Source of the DNA: Capillimicrobium sp035565675
Lineage (GTDB): Bacteria > Actinomycetota > Thermoleophilia > Solirubrobacterales > Solirubrobacteraceae
Length of the DNA: 21,011 bases
Direction: 5' to 3'
Assembly: GCA_035565675.1 (NCBI GenBank)
Contig: DATMSA010000090.1
Coordinates: 1 to 21,011 of the forward strand
The notes under the pieces were generated by a model. That model did not search any database. It was given only the letters and a program-made list of their open reading frames with translations, and had not been told where the DNA came from. Within the stretch, counting starts at the first letter, position 1. Each line of letters starts with the position of its first letter. Below are positions 6,098 through 13,597 of the stretch, in pieces. The position numbers and the translations under genes were made by a program.

Positions 6098-8518
6098 ATG
6101 CCCAGCTCCGCCTCCTCCTCCGCCCCGCTGTCCGCGCAGGAGCTCGCGCGGATGGACGCCTACTGGCGAGCCGCCAACTACCTGTCGGTCGGCCAGATCT
6201 ACCTGCTCGACAACCCGCTGCTGCGCGAGCCGCTGCGCCTGGAGCACGTCAAGCCGCGACTGCTCGGCCACTGGGGCACCACGCCCGGGCTGAACTTCGT
6301 CTACGTGCACATGAACCGGGTGATCAAGCGCGACGACCTCGACGCGATCTACATCACCGGTCCCGGGCACGGCGGGCCCGGCCTGGTCGCCAACGTCTAC
6401 CTCGAGGGCACCTACACCGAGGTCTATCCGCAGATCGGCCACGACGACGAGGGGCTGCGGCGGCTGTTTCGCCAGTTCTCGTTCCCGGGCGGGATCCCCA
6501 GCCACGTGGCCCCGGAGACGCCGGGCTCGATCAACGAGGGCGGCGAGCTGGGCTACTCGCTGGCGCACGCGTACGGGGCGGCGTTCGACAACCCGGACCT
6601 GCTCGTCTGCTGCGTCGTCGGCGACGGCGAGGCGGAGACCGGCCCGCTGGCGGCGAGCTGGCACTCCAACAAGTTCCTGAACCCGGCCGTCGACGGCGCC
6701 GTCCTGCCGATCCTGCACCTCAACGGCTACAAGATCGCCAACCCGACGATCCTCGCCCGCATCCCCGACGACGAGCTGCGCGCCCTGATGGAGGGCTACG
6801 GGTACGCGCCGCGGTTCGTGGCCGGCTCCGACCCCGAGGAGATGCACCAGCTCATGGCGGCCACGATGGACGAGGTCGTCGCCGAGATCCGCGAGATCCA
6901 GCGCCGCGCCCGCGAGGACGGGGACGCCTCGCGCCCGCGCTGGCCGATGATCGTGCTGCGCACGCCGAAGGGCTGGACCGGCCCCAAGGAGGTCGACGGC
7001 GTGCCGGTCGAGGACACGTTCCGCTCCCACCAGGTGCCGCTGTCGGGGCTGGCCCAGCGGCCCGACCACCTGCAGGCGCTGGAGGACTGGCTGCGCTCCT
7101 ACCGGCCCGAGGAGCTGTTCGACGAGCAGGGCGCGCTGCGCGACGAGATCGCCGAGCTGGCGCCGGAGGGCGAGCGGCGGATGGGCGCCAACCCGCACGC
7201 CAACGGCGGCCTGCTCACGCGGCCGCTGGAGCTGCCCGACTTCCGCGACTACGCCGTGGAGATCCCCCACCCTGGCGGCACGATCGCCGAGTCCACGCGC
7301 GTGACGGGCGCGTTCCTGCGCGACGTGATCGCGCGCAATCCGCAGACGTTCCGCGTGATGGGGCCCGACGAGACGGCCTCCAACCGGCTCGCCGCGGTGT
7401 TCGAGCAGACGGACCGCACGTGGGTGGCCGAGACGCTGCCCGGCGACGACCACCTCGCGCCCGACGGGCGCGTGATGGAGATCCTCAGCGAGCACCTGTG
7501 CCAGGGCTGGCTGGAGGGCTACCTGCTCACCGGTCGCCACGGGATCTTCAACTGCTACGAGGCGTTCATCCACATCGTCGACGCGATGTTCAACCAGCAC
7601 GCGAAGTGGATGGAGATGACGAACCGGATCCCGTGGCGGGCGCCGGTGCCGTCGCTGACGTACCTCCTGTCGTCGCACGTGTGGCGCCAGGACCACAACG
7701 GGTTCTCCCACCAGGACCCGGGCTTCATCGACCACGTGGTCAACAAGAAGGCGAGCGTCATCCGCGTGTACCTGCCGCCGGACGCCAACACGCTGCTGTC
7801 GGTGACCGACCACTGCCTGCGCAGCCGCCAGTACGTGAACGTGATCGTCGCGGGCAAGCAGCCGGCGCTGCAGTACCTGACGATGGACGAGGCGATCCTG
7901 CACTGCACGCGCGGGCTGGGGATCTGGGACTGGGCCAGCAACGACGACGGCGACCCCGACGTCGTCCTCGCGTGCGCGGGCGACATCCCGACGCTCGAGA
8001 CGCTGGCCGCGGCGTGGCTGCTGCGCCAGCACCTGCCCGACCTGCGCGTGCGGGTCATCAACGTCGTCGACCTGATGCGCCTGCAGGACGAGCGCGAGCA
8101 CCCGCACGGGCTGTCGCGCCGCGAGTTCGACGCGCTGTTCACGGCCGACAAGCCGATCGTGTTCGCCTACCACGGCTACCCGTGGCTGATCCACCGGCTC
8201 ACCTACCGGGCGACGAACCACGACAACCTGCACGTGCGCGGCTACAAGGAGGAGGGCACGACCACGACGCCGTTCGACATGGTCATGCTCAACGACCTCG
8301 ACCGCTTCCACCTGGTCATGGACGTGATCGACCGGGTGCCGGGGCTCGCGCAGCGGGCGGCGTCGCTGCGCCAGCACATGATCGACGAGCGGCTGCGCCA
8401 CCGCGCCTACACGCGCGAGGTCGGCGACGACCCGCCGGAGCTGCGCGACTGGGTGTGGCCGGGCACGGCGCCGCCGCCGGAGGCGTCGCTGGGGGCCCCC
8501 CGCGGCCAGCCTGCGTGA
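6098..8518 (+). CDS. xfp: Xylulose-5-phosphate/fructose-6-phosphate phosphoketolase
   Basis: A thiamine-diphosphate enzyme that splits xylulose-5-P (and often fructose-6-P) with phosphate, giving acetyl-P plus glyceraldehyde-3-P or erythrose-4-P, in the cytoplasm. From ATG 6098 it has 806 residues, against about 790-825 for the family. Hallmarks: MDAYWRAANYLSVGQIYL (from 19), GHWGTTPG (57-64), GPGHGGP (88-94), GGIPSHVAPETPGS (131-144), TPP/Mg motif GDGEAETGP (175-183) and LNGYKIANPTI (208-218), then DETASNRL and SSHVWRQDHNGFSHQDPG in the second half. An in-frame GTG at 6035 falls in the loop of the 6021-6049 hairpin and is rejected. ATG 6152 has AGGAG 9 nt upstream, but would drop the LSAQELARMD lead-in that resembles known phosphoketolases. 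No acetate kinase or phosphotransacetylase gene lies in the window. It looks monocistronic. Confidence 0.95.
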   Translation: MPSSASSSAPLSAQELARMDAYWRAANYLSVGQIYLLDNPLLREPLRLEHVKPRLLGHWGTTPGLNFVYVHMNRVIKRDDLDAIYITGPGHGGPGLVANVYLEGTYTEVYPQIGHDDEGLRRLFRQFSFPGGIPSHVAPETPGSINEGGELGYSLAHAYGAAFDNPDLLVCCVVGDGEAETGPLAASWHSNKFLNPAVDGAVLPILHLNGYKIANPTILARIPDDELRALMEGYGYAPRFVAGSDPEEMHQLMAATMDEVVAEIREIQRRAREDGDASRPRWPMIVLRTPKGWTGPKEVDGVPVEDTFRSHQVPLSGLAQRPDHLQALEDWLRSYRPEELFDEQGALRDEIAELAPEGERRMGANPHANGGLLTRPLELPDFRDYAVEIPHPGGTIAESTRVTGAFLRDVIARNPQTFRVMGPDETASNRLAAVFEQTDRTWVAETLPGDDHLAPDGRVMEILSEHLCQGWLEGYLLTGRHGIFNCYEAFIHIVDAMFNQHAKWMEMTNRIPWRAPVPSLTYLLSSHVWRQDHNGFSHQDPGFIDHVVNKKASVIRVYLPPDANTLLSVTDHCLRSRQYVNVIVAGKQPALQYLTMDEAILHCTRGLGIWDWASNDDGDPDVVLACAGDIPTLETLAAAWLLRQHLPDLRVRVINVVDLMRLQDEREHPHGLSRREFDALFTADKPIVFAYHGYPWLIHRLTYRATNHDNLHVRGYKEEGTTTTPFDMVMLNDLDRFHLVMDVIDRVPGLAQRAASLRQHMIDERLRHRAYTREVGDDPPELRDWVWPGTAPPPEASLGAPRGQPA

Positions 8519-8523
8519 GCCTT

Positions 8524-8540
8524 ACTTTGCATCGCAAAGT
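8524..8540. promoter_or_regulatory. Palindromic operator ACTTTGC-ATC-GCAAAGT
   Basis: Perfect 7-bp arms, ACTTTGC (8524-8530) and GCAAAGT (8534-8540), around ATC. It begins 6 nt after the xfp stop and covers the -35 element of the next promoter. A second pair of the same half-sites, TTTGCG (8543-8548) and CGCAAA (8567-8572), brackets the -10. The likely ligand is the winged-helix regulator encoded at 9146-9487 in the same operon (inference). Confidence 0.6.
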
Positions 8541-8555
8541 CATTTGCGGTAGATT
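8527..8555 (+). promoter_or_regulatory. Candidate promoter of the membrane protein-regulator operon
   Basis: TTGCAT (8527-8532), a 17-nt spacer, TAGATT (8550-8555; four of six -10 matches). Both hexamers are embedded in the TTTGC/GCAAA operator array, as expected for a repressed promoter. The leader to ATG 8595 is short and contains GAGGGG at 8581-8586. Confidence 0.5.
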
Positions 8556-8594
8556 CAGCTTGTCCTCGCAAACCCACCGTGAGGGGCATGCGCG

Positions 8595-9149
8595 ATGCGG
8601 GCCGGAACCGCCAACGAGATCCTCAGCGACATCGACGCCGTCCGCGGCCGCACGCGCCGCGCGCTGCATCCGATCTGGTTCGCCAACCTCGTCACCGGCG
8701 TGTTCTTCGTCGGCGCGACGATCGTGTCGGCGGTGGCGAGCGGGCCGACGGCGCCGATCGTCTACCTCGCCGTCGGCATCCCCGTCGGGCTGGGGCTGAT
8801 CGTCGCGCACGCGGTCCGCGTCGAGCGGGAGCTCGGCGCCGAGGCGCGGGCGCTCGACCCGTCGCTCGGTGTCGTCGCCGCGATCTTCGGCGGGATCGCG
8901 GTGGTGAACGCGCTCACCAGCGGGGACCTGCGGCGGGTCGCCTGGATGTACCCCGTGGCGATCGGCTGGACGATCATGGCCTGGCTGTACCGCCACCCGC
9001 CGCTGGCGGTCATCGCCGTCGCGCTCGCCGTCGTCGCCGCCGCGCTGGCGATCGCCGCGCCGGCCGACGCGGGCCTGTGGGGCCAGCTCGCGCTCGGCGT
9101 GCTGCTCGTCGCGGCGGGGCTGTACGGCCGGTGGCGAGCGCGCTCGTGA
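8595..9149 (+). CDS. Six-helix membrane protein of unknown function, co-transcribed with a regulator
   Basis: A 184-residue protein. After a charged N-terminal segment (about 1-26) hydrophobic stretches occur near 28-48, 54-74, 91-107, 116-131, 135-155 and 162-178, so six membrane helices are plausible. Charged RVERELGAEARALD (75-88) would form a loop. No catalytic or transport motif is visible. ATG 8595 has GAGGGG 8 nt upstream; the ATG at 8588 is in another frame and too close. The stop overlaps the start of the regulator (GTGA at 9146-9149), so translation is probably coupled. Small membrane proteins paired with a one-domain winged-helix regulator recur in actinobacteria, but the job of this one cannot be read. 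Confidence 0.82.
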   Translation: MRAGTANEILSDIDAVRGRTRRALHPIWFANLVTGVFFVGATIVSAVASGPTAPIVYLAVGIPVGLGLIVAHAVRVERELGAEARALDPSLGVVAAIFGGIAVVNALTSGDLRRVAWMYPVAIGWTIMAWLYRHPPLAVIAVALAVVAAALAIAAPADAGLWGQLALGVLLVAAGLYGRWRARS

Positions 9150-9487
9150 CGCATCCGGCGCTGCGCCTCGACGACACGGTCCACCAGCGCGTGCGGCTGG
9201 GGATCCTCGCCGTGCTCGCCGAGGCCCGGCGGGCGGACTTCGCCTACCTGCGCGAGGCGCTGTCGCTCACCGACGGCAACCTGTCGCGCCACCTCGGCGT
9301 GCTGGAGGACGCGGGGCTGGTCGAGATCGAGAAGCGCTTCGAGGGCCGCCGGCCGCGGACGTGGGTGCAGGCGACGAAGGCCGGCCGCGCCGCGTTCGCC
9401 GAGGAGGTCGCCGCGCTGCGCGAGCTGGTCGCCCGGGCCGACGACGCGGCGCGCACCGCACCGCCGCGTCCCGGCCGGGCGACCTGA
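9146..9487 (+). CDS. Winged-helix transcriptional regulator (MarR/ArsR-like single domain)
   Basis: A 113-residue DNA-binding protein. Helix 1 is VRLGILAVLAEAR, the helix-turn-helix is FAYLREALSLTDGNLSRHLGVLEDAGLV (32-59), and the wing is IEKRFEGRRPRTWVQATKAG (61-80). This arrangement (LTDGNLSRHL, then K.F.GRRPRTW) matches the small winged-helix group often named HTH_34/PF13601. The tail is Ala/Pro/Arg-rich. GTG 9146 overlaps the upstream TGA; a GTG at 9131 is possible but less economical. Its likely target is the TTTGC/GCAAA array at 8524-8572 that controls its own operon. It ends 6 nt from the convergent peptidase stop. Confidence 0.87.
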   Translation: MTHPALRLDDTVHQRVRLGILAVLAEARRADFAYLREALSLTDGNLSRHLGVLEDAGLVEIEKRFEGRRPRTWVQATKAGRAAFAEEVAALRELVARADDAARTAPPRPGRAT

Positions 9488-9493
9488 GCCCGC

Positions 9494-11008
9494 TCAGCCC
9501 CGCGCGGGCCGCGGCGCGGGACAGGCGACGTCCCGCGCCGGCAGCCGGCGCTTGATCAGGTAGGTGCTCGTCACGCGCGCGGAGCAGCGCGACGGGCGGA
9601 CCGTGATGACGTGCTGGGCGCCCGGGTAGGTCAGCATCCGCGACGCCGGGAACGCGCGCGCCATCTGGACCGCCCACGCGTACGGGGTCCGCGCGTCGCG
9701 GGTGGCGCTGGCCACCAGGATCGGCGCCGGCGACGCCGACGGCGTGGCGAGCGGCACCGGCTTGGGCGTGAGGTCCAGGCCCTCGCACCCGGTGATGTAG
9801 CTGGTGGCCAGCGACGCGCCGTAGACCGGCGCGCGCCGCCCGACGTCGAGGACGATGTCCTGCATCTCGGCGAGCGTCGGGCGCTGCGGGTAGTCGAGGC
9901 AGTTCACGATCGAGAACGGCCCGCCGCTGTCGGTGTTGGGCCCCTGGGAGCGGGTCACCCGCCGCAGGAGCTCCTTCGCCTCCTCCTGCCGCTGGCCGGA
10001 GCCCTCGAGGGCGACGCGGACCGCGTCGGCGACGCGCCCGATCGCGACGTGGTTGTCCTCGAAGCCCATCATCAGCAGCGTCTGGTCGACGAAGTGCCAG
10101 CGGGTGTAGACCTCCCCGCCGCCGAGGTCGATGGGCCGCTCCTGCAGCAGGCGCAGCGCGGTCTCGAAGCGGGCCCGGGCGCGCGGACCGCGCTGGAAGT
10201 AGTAGCCCAGGGCCTCGTCGTTGCCGAGCGCGCCGACGCGCGTCAGCCCGTCGGTCGACTCGATCGGGTTGACCGTGCCGTCTAGCACGAACCGGCCCAC
10301 TCGGTCGGGGTGGCGCATCGCGTACACGTAGCCGATGCGCGTGCCGTAGCTCATGCCGACGTAGTTGAGCCGCTCGTCGCCGACCGCGGCGCGCAGGGCG
10401 TCGAGGTCGTCGACGACGTCGACGGTGCCGATGTGGTCGATGAACGCGGCGTTGCGCTCGCGGCAGGCGCGGTTGACCTCGGCGATCGCGGCCGCGTGGC
10501 GGGCGACGACGTCGCGCCAGTCGACGGGGCCGGTCGCCGGCCGGTCGACCCACGGGCCGTCGCAGCCCTCGAGCGCGGGGCGAGTGTCGCCGATGCCGCG
10601 CGGGTCCCAGGAGACGATGTCGAAGCGCGCGCGCACGTCGGCGGGCAGGACCTCGGCCATCGTCGGCATGAAGTCGCGCCCGCTGCCGCCGGGGCCGCCC
10701 GGGTTGAAGAACAGCGTCCCGATGCGGGCGCGGCGCGGTCCGGTCGCGCGGGCGCGCACGAGCGCGAGCTCGAACGTGCCCGCGGCGGGCGCCGAGCGGT
10801 CCATCGGCACCGGGAAGGTCGCGCACTCCAGGCCCTTGAGGTCGGCGCGCGCGCACGGCGCCCAGTCGATCGCCGAGCCCGGGCCGCCGGCGCCCGCGAG
10901 CGCCGCGCCGGGCGCGGCCGCCACGCCAAGGATCGTCATCACCCCGATCAGCGCGAGCCTCCGCGCCCGCCGTCCCGACGACCCGATCCTCGACATCCCG
11001 CGCAGCAT
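9494..11008 (-). CDS. Exported alpha/beta hydrolase, TAP-like (S33) peptidase
   Basis: A 504-residue secreted serine hydrolase of the tripeptidyl-aminopeptidase/SlpD group. An Arg-rich N-region (RRARRLA, 13-19) is followed by a hydrophobic segment (20-38) ending AALAGA, a probable signal peptide. Then come oxyanion loop NPGGPGGSG (102-110), WDPRGIGDT (134-142), nucleophile elbow GMSYG with Ser220, and the C-terminal TAP-like domain with Asp438 in ATRDARTPYAWA and His466 in GAQH. Likely action: removal of N-terminal peptides or ester cleavage outside the cell. ATG 11008 has GAAGGGG 8 nt upstream; a second ATG at 10996 would also keep the signal. It lies 87 nt downstream of the SQR-like gene on the same strand, with its own possible -10 (TATCAT, minus strand of 11053-11058). 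Confidence 0.9.
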   Translation of the reverse strand: MLRGMSRIGSSGRRARRLALIGVMTILGVAAAPGAALAGAGGPGSAIDWAPCARADLKGLECATFPVPMDRSAPAAGTFELALVRARATGPRRARIGTLFFNPGGPGGSGRDFMPTMAEVLPADVRARFDIVSWDPRGIGDTRPALEGCDGPWVDRPATGPVDWRDVVARHAAAIAEVNRACRERNAAFIDHIGTVDVVDDLDALRAAVGDERLNYVGMSYGTRIGYVYAMRHPDRVGRFVLDGTVNPIESTDGLTRVGALGNDEALGYYFQRGPRARARFETALRLLQERPIDLGGGEVYTRWHFVDQTLLMMGFEDNHVAIGRVADAVRVALEGSGQRQEEAKELLRRVTRSQGPNTDSGGPFSIVNCLDYPQRPTLAEMQDIVLDVGRRAPVYGASLATSYITGCEGLDLTPKPVPLATPSASPAPILVASATRDARTPYAWAVQMARAFPASRMLTYPGAQHVITVRPSRCSARVTSTYLIKRRLPARDVACPAPRPARG

Positions 11009-11052
11009 CCGTGCAACCCCTTCCCTCGTACGACAGGTGCTGGCGGGGCGCG

Positions 11053-11058
11053 ATGATA
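11053..11058 (-). promoter_or_regulatory. Candidate -10 element (TATCAT) for the TAP-like peptidase
   Basis: On the minus strand TATCAT matches five of six -10 positions and lies 44 nt before ATG 11008, in the 87-nt gap between the SQR-like gene and the peptidase. I see no convincing -35. It suggests the peptidase can be transcribed separately from the upstream genes. Confidence 0.3.
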
Positions 11059-11095
11059 TGCGGGCGTCCCGGTTTTCGGCCGCTCCCCGTCCGCG

Positions 11096-12235
11096 TCAGC
11101 GGCCGAACCAGCGGGCGCGCCGCGCCGCGCCGAACTGCGCCTTCTCGGCCGCGTAGGCGGCCGACGGCTCGTGACGCTCGGCGTGCGGGGCGTCGCCGCG
11201 CAGGAAGTTGACCTGCACCTTGCCGACGAGCCCGCCGCCGAACTCGGCGTAGCAGACGCCGGTGCCCTCGTAGGGGTCCGGCGGCGGCGCGCCGGCGACC
11301 TGCGCGGCGATGTCGTCGGCGACCACGAGCGCGGCCGACTCGGCGAAGATGCCGGCCTTCGGCACCGTCCGCGGACCCGTGCAGACGTCGCCGATCGCGT
11401 ACACGCCGGGGAACTCGGTGCGCAGGTTCGCCTGGTCGACCGGCACCCAGCCGTTCGGCGCCAGGCCGCTGGCGGGCAGCGGGTCGGGCGCGCGATGGAC
11501 GGGGATCCCGACGAACAGGTCGTAGGCGATCGTGCCGCCGTCGGCCAGATGCGCCTCCCTGGCGGACGGGTCGATGCTCGTGACGAGCGTCTGCGTGCGC
11601 ACGTCGATGCCGCGGGCATCGAGGGCGTCGATGAACATCTGCGACACCTCGCCGGTGACCGGGACCGGGCGCTGCATCGGGAACGTGTTCGTGAACGTGA
11701 CGGCGTCGCGGATCCCGCGCTCGCGGAAGAGCTCGTCGATCATGAACACGCCCTCGAACGGCGCGGGCGGGCACTTGAACGGGTGGCCGAGCACCGAGAG
11801 CAGGACGCGGCCGCCGTCGAAGCGGTCGAGCTCGTCGCGCAGGCGCGCGGCGCCGGCGAGCGTGTAGTACTCGTGGCCGCCCTCGAGGAAGCCGGGCGTG
11901 GCGGCCATGTCGTAGTCCGCGCCCATCGCGACGACGAGGACGTCGGCGTCATACGTGGCCGCGTCGGTCTGCACGCGCCGGGCGGCGGGGTCGATGCCGA
12001 CGACGGTCTCCTGCCGGAACGTGACGCCGTCCTTGGCGATGTCGGCGTACGGGAGGCGCACCTCGTCGGGCGTCTCGCGCCCGAGCATCACCTCGAGCTT
12101 GGAGAAGCCGAAGTAGAAGGCGTCGTTGCGGTCGATCAGCGTGACGTCGACCGCGTCGGAGAGCGTCTCGGACAGACGTGTCGCGAGTTCGAGCCCGCCG
12201 AAGCCCGCGCCGAGGATCACGACGTGTCGCTTCAT
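11096..12235 (-). CDS. SQR-like FAD-dependent pyridine nucleotide-disulfide oxidoreductase
   Basis: A 379-residue flavoprotein. N-terminal FAD dinucleotide motif GAGFGGLE (9-16); second-domain segment with FKCPPAPFEGVFMIDE (153-168), a signature region of sulfide:quinone oxidoreductases; FAD-binding GDV near 282-284; and a C-terminal block VCYAEFGGGLVGKVQVNF (327-344). Cysteines C155, C285 and C328 include a pair placed like the redox Cys of SQR/flavocytochrome c sulfide dehydrogenase relatives. It probably transfers electrons from sulfide or a persulfide to quinone at the membrane face, but some homologues are generic NDH-2-like enzymes, so the substrate is provisional. No strong Shine-Dalgarno precedes ATG 12235; GGAGG is 15 nt away. 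It lies 46 nt downstream of the beta-lactamase-fold gene, same strand. Confidence 0.85.
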   Translation of the reverse strand: MKRHVVILGAGFGGLELATRLSETLSDAVDVTLIDRNDAFYFGFSKLEVMLGRETPDEVRLPYADIAKDGVTFRQETVVGIDPAARRVQTDAATYDADVLVVAMGADYDMAATPGFLEGGHEYYTLAGAARLRDELDRFDGGRVLLSVLGHPFKCPPAPFEGVFMIDELFRERGIRDAVTFTNTFPMQRPVPVTGEVSQMFIDALDARGIDVRTQTLVTSIDPSAREAHLADGGTIAYDLFVGIPVHRAPDPLPASGLAPNGWVPVDQANLRTEFPGVYAIGDVCTGPRTVPKAGIFAESAALVVADDIAAQVAGAPPPDPYEGTGVCYAEFGGGLVGKVQVNFLRGDAPHAERHEPSAAYAAEKAQFGAARRARWFGR

Positions 12236-12281
12236 GGCGCGACGCTACGCCTCCGCGGGAAGCGCGCGCTGGGGGAATTCC

Positions 12282-13487
12282 TCAGGGCGCGCCGGGCACG
12301 CCGAGCGGCATCGGGTGGTCGGGCGTGATCGCCTCCGCGATCCGCCGCAGGATGACCTCGCTGGTGTTGGAGCCGTCGAAGGTCGCGCCGATCGCCCGCG
12401 TGGAGACGATCGCCACGCTGAGCTTCTCCGCCGGCAGGTAGGCCATGACGCCGGCGTAGTTGTTGACGTAGGGGTTCTGGACCCGCCACTCGCCGGCCAT
12501 GACGAGACCGAGCCCGTAGCCGACGCCGGGGATCGGCGCCCTCGCGACGGGCGGGAGCTCGACGAGCTCGCGCTCGCTGGCCCGGTTGATGAGCTCCGCG
12601 CCGAGGATGCCGCGAGCGGACCTGGTGACGTCGTCGATCGTGCTCACCATGAGCTGGCCGTTGCCGAGGCCCCACGACGGGCTCCAGAAGCTGGTGTCCT
12701 CGTAGGGTCCTCGGTCGGTGCCGAAGGCGTGCAGGACCGGCGCCGTCATCTTCGCGGTGCGCGTGATCGTCGTGTGGCGCAGCCGCAGCGGCGTGAAGAT
12801 CCGCTCGCGCACGAGCGTCGCGAACGACGTGCCCGTCACCGCGCTGAGGACGCGCCCGAGCAGCACGAAGTTCGTGTGCGCGTAGTGGAAGCAGGCGCCC
12901 GGCTCGCAGATCAGCGGCTGCGCGAAGGCGTGGTCGAGCAGCTCCTGCTCGCTCCACAGCCGGAACGGGTTGGCGAGCAGCAGATCGACGAACGCCTGGT
13001 TGCCCTGGATCCAGTCCGGATAGCCGGAGATCGCGTGGCCGAGCATCCGCAGCGTGACGCGGTCGGCGTTGGGCGCGCCGCTGTTCGGCAGGTGCTTGGA
13101 CAGCGGGTCGTCGAGGCTGAGCTTCCCCTCCTGCTGGAGCTGCAGCAGGATCGTCGTGATGTACGGGATGGTCTCCGACCCCATCCGGAACGACATGTCC
13201 GTCGTCGCGGGGACCCCGGTCATCGTCTCCCCGAGCGCCGCCTTCACGACGGTGCGCCGCCCGCGGTCGACGCGCACGATCGCGCCCTGGAGATGCTGCT
13301 CCTGCATGACCGCGCGCGTGGCCGCGATGACCTTCTGCGCCTCGGCGCTGCGCGGCGCGGCGGTGGCGGGAGCCGCGGCTGCGGCGAGGACGGCGAGGAG
13401 GCAGGCCGCCACGACCGCCGCGACTCGGACCGGCGTGTGGCGGCGGTTCGTCGAGGCGAAGCCGGTCACGGCGCGGTATCCAACCAT
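12282..13487 (-). CDS. Exported beta-lactamase/PBP-fold protein with altered catalytic motifs
   Basis: A 401-residue protein of the serine beta-lactamase family (class C/esterase-like fold), probably exported: a hydrophobic run at 20-44 ends ATAAP. The fold is recognisable from GKLSLDDPLSKHLP (121-134), VTLRMLGHAISGYPDW, FVLLGRVLSAVTG (207-219) and FTPLRLRHTTI. The catalytic motifs are not canonical: SxxK reads SETI (104-107), with Ile for the base Lys, and YxN reads YAH (202-204). C194 and C199 could form a disulfide. I recall actinobacterial relatives with similar changes, so this may be a conserved divergent subfamily rather than decay. The frame stays open to 13697, but that extension crosses the divergent gene's promoter and ribosome binding site. 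ATG 13487 gives a proper signal peptide, though no Shine-Dalgarno is visible; GTG 13469 is an alternative. Confidence 0.82.
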   Translation of the reverse strand: MVGYRAVTGFASTNRRHTPVRVAAVVAACLLAVLAAAAAPATAAPRSAEAQKVIAATRAVMQEQHLQGAIVRVDRGRRTVVKAALGETMTGVPATTDMSFRMGSETIPYITTILLQLQQEGKLSLDDPLSKHLPNSGAPNADRVTLRMLGHAISGYPDWIQGNQAFVDLLLANPFRLWSEQELLDHAFAQPLICEPGACFHYAHTNFVLLGRVLSAVTGTSFATLVRERIFTPLRLRHTTITRTAKMTAPVLHAFGTDRGPYEDTSFWSPSWGLGNGQLMVSTIDDVTRSARGILGAELINRASERELVELPPVARAPIPGVGYGLGLVMAGEWRVQNPYVNNYAGVMAYLPAEKLSVAIVSTRAIGATFDGSNTSEVILRRIAEAITPDHPMPLGVPGAP

Positions 13488-13582
13488 GCGGCGCAGCGCC
13501 CGTGTCGGGTGGTTTTCTGCCCGACGGCGCGTCACTGCGGTCCCCCACGGCGGGTTGGTGCAAGACTCCGACGCCTCGACAC

Positions 13583-13590
13583 GGAGGGAG
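13583..13590 (+). promoter_or_regulatory. Ribosome binding site fixing the M23 peptidase start
   Basis: GGAGGGAG lies 7 nt before GTG 13598 and decides that start over an in-frame ATG at 13502. The upstream extension (32 residues, Cys/Pro/Arg-rich) would bury the signal peptide. Confidence 0.7.
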
Positions 13591-13597
13591 ATCGATC

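Noticed and set aside
4070..8799. Very long open frames on both strands (for example minus 4070-8401 and plus 4594-8799) across the sulfatase and xfp genes
   Set aside because: They are Arg/Ala/Pro/His-rich, show no domain and are offset or antisense shadows of two well-recognised genes. Extreme third-position GC removes stop codons from the other frames.
12236..12281. GGAATTCC-centred imperfect hairpin between the beta-lactamase-fold and SQR-like genes as a terminator
   Set aside because: The arms are poorly matched and no T-tract follows; it is not strong enough to call.
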